Part shown: positions 57,549 through 64,000 of the stretch, piece after piece
Numbering within the stretch: position 1 is the stretch's first letter
Layout: the number at the start of each line of letters is the position of its first letter
Made by a program: the position numbers and the translations under genes
Notes under the pieces: generated by a model
What the model saw: only the letters and a program-made list of their open reading frames with translations
The model's database searches: none
What the model was told of the DNA's origin: nothing
DNA from: Tenebrio molitor
Taxonomy: Eukaryota > Arthropoda > Insecta > Coleoptera > Tenebrionidae
Assembly (NCBI RefSeq): GCF_963966145.1
Contig: NC_091046.1
Coordinates: 1,736,001 to 1,800,000, forward strand
DNA: 64,000 nucleotides
Direction: 5' to 3'

Positions 57549-58794
57549 GTAAAGTCCCTAGATATATATAGGGACTTTAGGCCTAACGCTAGGGCAGCGC
57601 CACTTGAGCGCGTCTCCGAAAATGTAATCCCACTTGACAGTCATACTATAGTTTAATTGTCTGTGGTAAAAGGTGGTTTACAGAGATCTTCTTTAAGTGA
57701 CGGAAAAATGCTGCCCGAAATTTTGATTCCGCGAATACATATTCTAGCATAAAAAATTGTTTTATGGTCTAACGACATTTTTGTTTTTGTTTTAACATCT
57801 TCAACAACTAACAGCTTTAGATATTCCTCTTTTTTTTTCGTAAACAATAGAAAATAAGAAAGGATAAAAAAAGATTCTCATAGATAGTTTTTTGTGAGCA
57901 AAAATGACTCATGTTTGCGGATATTTTTTTGTCAGAATTGGATAAAATAATTGAAACAAGTTTGCACCTTGCTCTTTATCGTCGACCATGAGTGGATAAT
58001 AATCTGGATAATGTTGACACAATTTCCTGTACCTATCTGGTTAAAGTGTTTTTGTTGAAATACTTGTTTATTTTATTTTTATTTAGCAACAAAAACAATA
58101 AATACATAAACTACTATATAGGCCCATTCAGCACACAGCACTTTTTAAGGTAAAACACCCCGATTTTCAAGGGTCAACAGAAAAGCGCAGCCCCTTCAGC
58201 ACACAGCACTTTTTAAGGTAAAACACCCTGATTTTTAAGGGTTAACAGAAAAGCAAAAAAAATCGTGAAAACACCCTGATTTTCAAGGGTTAACAGAAAA
58301 GCAAAAAAAATCGTGAAAACGCCCTGATTTTCAAGGCTAAACAGAAAAGCGTGCTAAACAGAAGATCGTAAAATATTATGAAAACACCCCCGATTTTAAA
58401 GGTATATTTTAAAATTAACATTTTTAACCCCTTGGGGACACAGCCACTTTTTAAGGTAAAACACCCTGATTTTCAAGGGTTAACAGAAAAGCAAAAAAAA
58501 TCGTGAAAACACCCCCGATTTTAAAGGTATATTTTAAAATTAACATTTTTAAGGAAAAACACCCCCGATTTTCAAGGGTTAACAGAAAAGCAGAAAAAAT
58601 CCTGAAAACACCCCCCGATTTTCAAGGCTATACCAACTTGGTTACCAAACTTTCCAAAACGGTTTAAATATCACCATTAAATAACAATGAACTTCAATAT
58701 AACCCTTCAAATTTCCCGCGGTTCTAGATTACTTTGTCTGATGAGGTTAGATGGCGCCTCGTCTTGCACCACGCTAGATATCTAGGGACTTTAC
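57549..58794. mobile_element. 1.25-kb element with perfect 17-bp inverted ends
   Basis: GTAAAGTCCCTAGATAT at 57549-57565 has its exact reverse complement ATATCTAGGGACTTTAC at 58778-58794. Just inside the left end is another inverted copy (TATAGGGACTTTA), making a local palindrome. The body holds a minisatellite (58130-58630). No protein frame of known type is present. Target duplications are not clear; GGTACCGGT precedes the left end. Confidence 0.6.
58130..58630. repeat. Minisatellite with a 45-65 bp unit
   Basis: About eight diverged tandem units share AAAACACCCTGATTTTCAAG followed by GGGTTAACAGAAAAGC and, in several, AAAAAAAATCGTGA. Two higher-order variants insert CAGCACACAGCACTTTTTAA or GGTATATTTTAAAATTAACA. 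The pattern suggests repeated unequal exchange inside the host element. Confidence 0.85.
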
Positions 58795-58887
58795 ACCACG
58801 CATGGCCTACTAAATCTGAACTGCGCTGCGCTTATCCTAGATAAAGAAGAGAATAGATTGGCCACTCTCTCAGTTAAAACTGGTAAC

Positions 58888-59221
58888 CAAGGTTGGTAGA
58901 ACTGACTAATTTGTATAATAGGTTGCCTCGTTGAAAATTGCGGGGCGGGGGGGAAAGTAACTCGTGACGTAAAATCAACCCAGAAATTTTGGGTGTTCGA
59001 ATAGAACCTAAGGTTTATAAGCTCCGTGGAGTTTATTGGGTGGCTTTTTGGGATTTATTCTAGCGAAGGAACACCTAATGCATGATCGACAGACTCTGTA
59101 GTAAAAGTTTAGTACACTGTGACGTCACGAGTAACTTTTGCGGGGGGAAAAAATTCAGACTATTGCTTTAAATGGAAACGAGGCAACCTATTATACAAAT
59201 TAGTCAGTTCTACCAACCTTG
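58888..59221. mobile_element. hAT-type MITE, 334 bp, copy 1
   Basis: Inverted ends of more than 40 bp, starting CAAGGTTGGTAGAACTGACT on both sides. The 8-bp direct repeat CTGGTAAC lies immediately outside both ends (58880-58887 and 59222-59229). The same element, in the opposite orientation, is at 61048-61381 and is nearly identical. Non-coding, so a hAT transposase elsewhere must have moved it. Confidence 0.92.
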
Positions 59222-60290
59222 CTGGTAACAAGTTTCAGCGCCATCTATAGTGGCCGAAAAAAAGTTTTACCGAGAGTCGGTAAAAAGTTGATTGGAGACC
59301 TGTAATCGTGCTAAGGCGGCAAAATTGAATCCTGTACTACGCACTGGTTCCAAAAAAATTTTAGGGTGGTAATTCAAAACAAGGTTAAAATGTTACAATA
59401 TTTATTATAAAACAAGTAAGAATACAAAAATTGATATACGAACAAAGCGAATGCATAAAACAAGGCGTCTCTACATATACAATGGCCGGCAAAGAAAAAG
59501 CCATCATTTAAATGTCAGTGTCAAAAAAACATTAAATTACACATTTGGATTTTGACGTAACACAAAAGTGATGTCTAGTTTTTATTGCCAGGCATTGTAT
59601 GTATTTCAATTAAAAAAAAAAACGGGAAATGTTAAAAAAACCGACATGTTTCTTTTCATGTTTGTCATAGTTTGAAAATGGCTTTTTAGAAATAGCTTAC
59701 AATTATTTGACGGTATGTCAGTTTATAAATAAATAATTCAATGACATTATGTGTTTAAAAATTATTTGATAGGTACTGTCAAGTAGACAATTAATTGACA
59801 AACATTTTAAAACCAAATTTACATTATGAAATATGTCATTTCCCGTTTTTTCAAATTCACCTACATTTTGAATAATAATAATAATAAATACCCACACATT
59901 TATACACAATTTTTAACAAATATAGAGGAGAACGAAACAACAACAATTGACCATTTTTATCTCAACAATTAATGACACAGATTACTTCGGAAAAGGTATT
60001 TCAATTTACTTTTTTTGTTATAATTTTCAGATTATAGTGCAAGTATAATAAAAAATAGCGTATAATACAGGTTTTAAGGGTCTTTAAAGCACTTTTGACG
60101 TTAAAAGCACTCCGTTACGCGTCGTGTTTTAAAGGCTTCCTTGTAAACAATATTGTAAAACAATACTCGTAAAAAAAATAAAATAAATACAAATTTCAAT
60201 ATTTTTTTCAAAGATAATTGGATTCATCTCTTACTTTGAGTGGGAGTGGTAAACAAAGAAGTCCTCACCATCTTGGTCTGTGGTAAGTAA

Positions 60291-60460
60291 AGAGCGATCA
60301 AATTAATTTGTAATCGAGTCATCCATGGATTTGAATCTGTATGTCTTTTAGATTGATATGCCCAGATCTAACCTGTGTTTTAAGCTGTGTTTTTTGTTCA
60401 AGAAACGACATACGATTTCCGATTCATGGATAACTCGATTACAAATTAATTTGATCGCTC
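60291..60460. mobile_element. Palindromic MITE, family 'GCGATCAAATTAATTTG', copy 3
   Basis: Complete arms GAGCGATCAAATTAATTTGT at the left and AATTAATTTGATCGCTC at the right. The centre contains AGATCTAACCTGTGTT as in the CPT1 intron copy. Located inside element B at the place matching 30791-30945 in A. Confidence 0.8.
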
Positions 60461-61047
60461 GATACGTCTTTTCTGGCTCTTCCACAGACCAGGATTCAGG
60501 AGAATGCCCAATGATGGTAGGAGGGAAAGCTCGAAGCGCATCTAAATTAAAATAAGTATCAATTAGGTATTTGAACTATCACATAAAAACAGACTTACCT
60601 TATATTTTTTCAAGAGTAACATATTCATATTCTTCCTGAGGGTGACTGAAGTAGTCTTCTTGTCTTGGAAAATTCCTTAAAGCCTGAGAAACAAACATGA
60701 TATAAATAATTAAATATAAATTTTGATTTTTCGGAAACATTGATTGATTATTATCAAAGTTTAAAAATTTAATTTTTACAGCCTACCTGTGATTTGGAGT
60801 ATTTTCACATCCGGGTACACAACACGGCTACATTTTTTTTACAAATTGTCCAAAAGTACTTAAAAATTAAACACAAAAACACAAAATCTACTTGTATTTT
60901 TCCACTATCCACTATTTTGTGTCATGTGTCGCAACACTTTTCTGGGAATTACTAGGAAAGTGAATGCGATTGGGGATTTAACCAGGATGACCAACCATAG
61001 GAATTACTAAATTGTGTTGGTAGTAGCAAATTTTTTTATTTTTTTTC

Positions 61048-61381
61048 CAAGGTTGGTAGAACTGACTAATTTGTATAATAGGTTGCCTCGTTTCCATTTA
61101 AAGCAATAGTCTGAATTTTTTCCCCCCGCAAAAGTTACTCGTGACGTCACAGTGTACTAAACTTTTACTACAGAGTCTGTCGATCATGCATTAGGTGTTC
61201 CTTCGCTAGAATAAATCCCAAAAAGCCACCCAATAAACTCCACGGAGCTTATAAACCTTAGGTTCTATTCGAACACCCAAAATTTCTGGGTTGATTTTAC
61301 GTCACGAGTTACTTTCCCCCCCGCCCCGCAATTTTCAACGAGGCAACCTATTATACAAATTAGTCAGTTCTACCAACCTTG
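61048..61381. mobile_element. hAT-type MITE, 334 bp, copy 2
   Basis: Same length and ends as 58888-59221 but inverted inside. The 8-bp direct repeat TTTTTTTC flanks it (61040-61047 and 61382-61389). Element A shows the empty site: the complement of 30196-30215 reads straight through the T-rich tract without the insertion. Confidence 0.92.
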
Positions 61382-61466
61382 TTTTTTTCTGATCTGAGCG
61401 CCATCTGTAGTGGCCGAAAAATATTAAACTTGATTCAAGGTCGTCTAATAGAGTGCCCTACCCCTG

Positions 61467-62949
61467 GTGTTGTCAGTGTCTCCCATGTTTTATACGGGTT
61501 TTGAAAGTCTTAATTCTGTTGATGGTCTGTGCCTTTTACTGTCATCATCATGACTGACATTCAAAAATTAAACTTTTCTGTATCGGTCGTGCAATCAGTT
61601 TTTGAATTTTGAGCTAACTGCACTGAGTGTAATTAAATCATCGCTATATGCCAAGCATTATGTTAGACAGAGACAAAATAATTTAACGGCGTTCTTTAAC
61701 TTTAATGAAAGGGAAATCGTACACGGCCCATTGGCGCGACCTTGAAACACAACAAGAGAGAAAAAAGGCATTTGCACAAGGTTTGAATGGTGGGAAACGA
61801 TCTAGGAGGACGCCCCGAGGCCGTCTAGCCAGAAAAAACGCGAAAAATGTTTTCCTTCTGGTCGTTTATTACTCCTCATTTTACCGGCAACAAATCACAT
61901 TAAAAAACAATAATATAGGTAGGACAAATCTCCGATTCAACATGTTTGCTTCTTTGAATCGTGTCATGTTTACGTAATAATAACTAACATTGTCTGTTTT
62001 TGAATTTGGGTATTTCCCCTGCTCGGTACGCCGAGACTTTTTGCCACACTTCGTCTACATTGTTAACAAAGAACAAAAGGTCTGTTGTTCGTGCTCGTAC
62101 GCCACACCTAAATATCGTAAGATTTTTTGCTGTTGTTATTCCAATCAGATTATGTTTTTTTGCAGGAACATAATGCTCTCTTTTTTGGAATTTATTTTAG
62201 AGAATTTTTCTCCAATCCATTACTCGATTTTAATGGTCATTCTATTTGTTTGGCCACCAACTCGCTCTCTGTTGGGTGTGTTGGTATTTTAATCAACTGG
62301 TGTATGATGGTGTTACAGATAAATAATACCACTCTTTTGCGCGATTATCACATCTGCAATTCAAGTACTACTGATGAATCCCATTTGGATTATCGTTTTA
62401 TTCATTTCTGTACCGCTTTATTTTCAAATGAAATGATGAAAAGCGTATCAGGTTTTAATAAACAATTGAGGAACGCAGTGTTGTGTATTTTTATTTTGTC
62501 ATCGACTACCGCAGGGCACGAGGTAAAGATGCAGAAACAAAATTAAATCATATTTATTTATTTCATCGGCACTAATGAGCAAGATTTAATTAAAAATTGT
62601 TGTTTTACTTTTATGTGTTGGTTAAATGTTTTCTATATTTTCTTGGGATCCCCCTACAAATTATACATTTTACAAAATAAATACATTTAAAAAGACAAGC
62701 CAAATATACAAATCTCGCAATCGAAAGACAGTTCTTTAAGAACAAAAAATTCGTACATCTTCAGTTAATTAAAATACCATTTGGGTTGACACTTACTAAA
62801 AAATATAAAAACACACGTCAGAAAAGACTCAAGCGTATTAAAAGACGATGATAAAATCGAAAAAAAAGGAATTCTAGGGTCTAAGTTTTTTTATTACTAA
62901 GGCACCGTTGGCAAGCCTGACTTGCCGAGCAACGGGCGTTCCCCAAAAA
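61467..62949. other. Region between element B and the TREX-like gene
   Basis: 61645-61733 is a partial copy of the small MITE at 31499-31649. Plus-strand frames at 61705-61977 and 62127-62546 (MLLLFQSDYVFLQEHNALFF onward) show no family resemblance that I can recognise. The probable 3' UTR of the exonuclease gene occupies the right end. Confidence 0.35.
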
Positions 62950-63941
62950 CTACGTCCCGATTTTTCTCCCCGGCTTCATCATCGGCATTTCGGAGAATTT
63001 TTTCGACTTTTCGTTAGCATAAGCTACGAATCTTTCGCCGTAGACAGCCGCACAAGTGATCAACATGACGACGTCGCCCTCGGCTTCGTGAGCGTTCAAA
63101 GCTTCCTTGCACGTCACTCTGCTGTACACATCTTGCAGTTTGTAACTGCTGAAACACCTGAAACACTCCAACTGAAACTGTCGTTTCAAAATTCTATCGA
63201 AACATACTTTCGTTGACTCGGCTGCTTCCTGGGGGGCACTCTCGCATCCTCTCCACCTGCACGTCCCACAATCTGTTTATGAGGCGTGGTCTCGTTGATT
63301 TTTTGTACTTCCGCAGGTGACAGTTTTTGAGAGCGTTCGTATTCTTCGACCGCTTGAACCAAGAGCTCGTCGAACCCGTCGTCCAACTCAAAAGGTATTT
63401 CTTTGGGTGTTGTTTGGACCACCTCTTTGGGTGTTGTTTGGACCACCTCTTCACTCCTGTCTAGGTCCCGGAACGCCGCCAGAGAGTCTATGCAGAGCAA
63501 GTCCTCTGGAAGGCTGCTGCAAGTGCTCTCGATTTCTCTCCTCAAAATCGGAAAATCAAAGCGATTTCCGTTGTGCGCGACCAGACAAATCGGTTTTCTA
63601 TTCATTTCCAACCATTTTGTCAACATTTCCACTACATTTTTGCAAAACAGGGCCTGGTGCTCCAGCAAGTCGTTCGAGAGCCCTAAAAGGACGGGTCAGA
63701 GCGCGTGCACACGAAAGAAGCGTGGCTCACCTGTAATTTCGGTACTGTCGGGGCTGATCATCTTGTGGGGGTTGAAGCAAAGGTTTAGCTTGTTGTGCAC
63801 CCTCGGAAACACTCCCAGCTCGATGTGATCTGCTTGCACCGATACGGCACACAGTTCCGTTATTTTCGTTAAATTGTGCTCCAGGTGGGGCAAACCGGTC
63901 GTCTCCAGGTCCAGAAACACGAAGGTTTTTATCGGCGACAT
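62950..63941 (-). CDS. TREX-type 3'-5' exonuclease (DEDDh family)
   Basis: Three-prime repair exonuclease; mammalian TREX1 clears cytosolic DNA and so restrains cGAS-STING, while TREX2 acts in the nucleus. Exons 63941-63731, 63682-63270 and 63228-62950 give 300 residues (human TREX1 314). Exo I is FLDLETTGLP with the D-x-E pair, Exo II is LVAHNGNRFDFPIL with Asp, and Exo III is NAHEAEGDVVML with the catalytic His and the Asp five residues on. SYKLQDVYSRV before Exo III is typical of TREX. Intron 2 is only 41 nt (GTGGGA to CCCCAG); it is required to join the frames and leaves no stop. The linker of about 70 residues between Exo II and Exo III contains an exact 8-residue tandem repeat (VVQTTPKE twice). 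No C-terminal membrane anchor like that of TREX1 is visible. Confidence 0.88.
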
Positions 63942-64000
63942 CGTTTTTGAGGTTAAGTTACTTTTACCAGTGCAACTTGAGACAAAGTTATTTATTCTTG

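Larger units (their letters stand above)
59230..61466 (-). mobile_element. Composite repeat element, copy B
   Basis: Inverted counterpart of 30115-34161. CAGCGCCATCTATAGTGG near 59243 and GAGCGCCATCTGTAGTGG near 61393 are the direct repeats seen at both ends of A. Between them lie, in reverse order, the 'TACAATGGCCGGCAA' MITE (59478-59599), the palindromic MITE (60291-60460) and the THAP-like exon (about 60788-60830, minus strand). B lacks the three late insertions of A but has its own, the hAT MITE at 61048-61381. Confidence 0.75.

Noticed and set aside
58130..58630. CRISPR-like regular repeats
   Set aside because: Units are contiguous and diverged without unique spacers, in a eukaryotic transposon-rich context; this is a minisatellite.
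61705..62546. Candidate protein-coding gene on the plus strand
   Set aside because: Frames are short, AT-rich and of no recognisable family, and the first overlaps a MITE fragment; evidence is too weak for a gene call.

Overview
This window is eukaryotic nuclear DNA from an insect, most likely a beetle (Coleoptera); the order is an inference. The genes are split by short GT-AG introns (41 to 60 nt in places). Exons are GC-richer than the AT-rich surroundings. The proteins belong to insect-like versions of conserved animal families, and the second half is full of degenerate DNA transposons, MITEs and foldback repeats. All splice models below were built by hand from GT/AG sites, reading-frame continuity and comparison between paralogues; none has transcript support here.

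Layout. 1-5457: no gene recognised, two small duplications. 5458-8008 (-): AFG3L2-type mitochondrial m-AAA protease, 5 exons. 9320-16969 (-): carnitine O-palmitoyltransferase 1, 11 exons, complete. 21899-23585 (+): BTBD10/KCTD20-type BTB protein, 4 exons. 24849-25330 (-): NXT1 (p15), the NTF2-like partner of the mRNA exporter NXF1. 25962-40290 (+): four tandem cGAS-like receptor (cGLR) genes. 48272-51795 (+): a 327-residue protein with four predicted membrane segments, not identified. 62950-63941 (-): a TREX-type 3'-5' exonuclease. The DNA between these genes from about 29.8 kb on is mostly nested mobile elements.

The most interesting system is the cGLR array. All four copies keep the nucleotidyltransferase active site (GGSY motif, D/E-x-D pair and a distal aspartate). 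Copies 1 and 4 are intact. Copy 2 has a net 5-nt deletion and copy 3 a 2-nt deletion, both in the fourth exon. In every copy a tiny last exon ends in a CaaX-type prenylation motif (CTLL, CTLL, CTLQ, CVVA), which predicts lipid-anchored nucleotide second-messenger synthases, much as the p46 form of the related enzyme OAS1 gains a CaaX tail from its last exon. A TREX-like nuclease, whose mammalian relative removes the DNA that activates cGAS, lies 23 kb downstream; the proximity may be chance.

The repeat landscape is well resolved because two copies of one composite element (30.1-34.2 kb and 59.2-61.5 kb, opposite orientation) act as empty and filled sites for each other. This lets several younger insertions be dated relative to one another and shows hAT-type MITEs with exact 8-bp target duplications.
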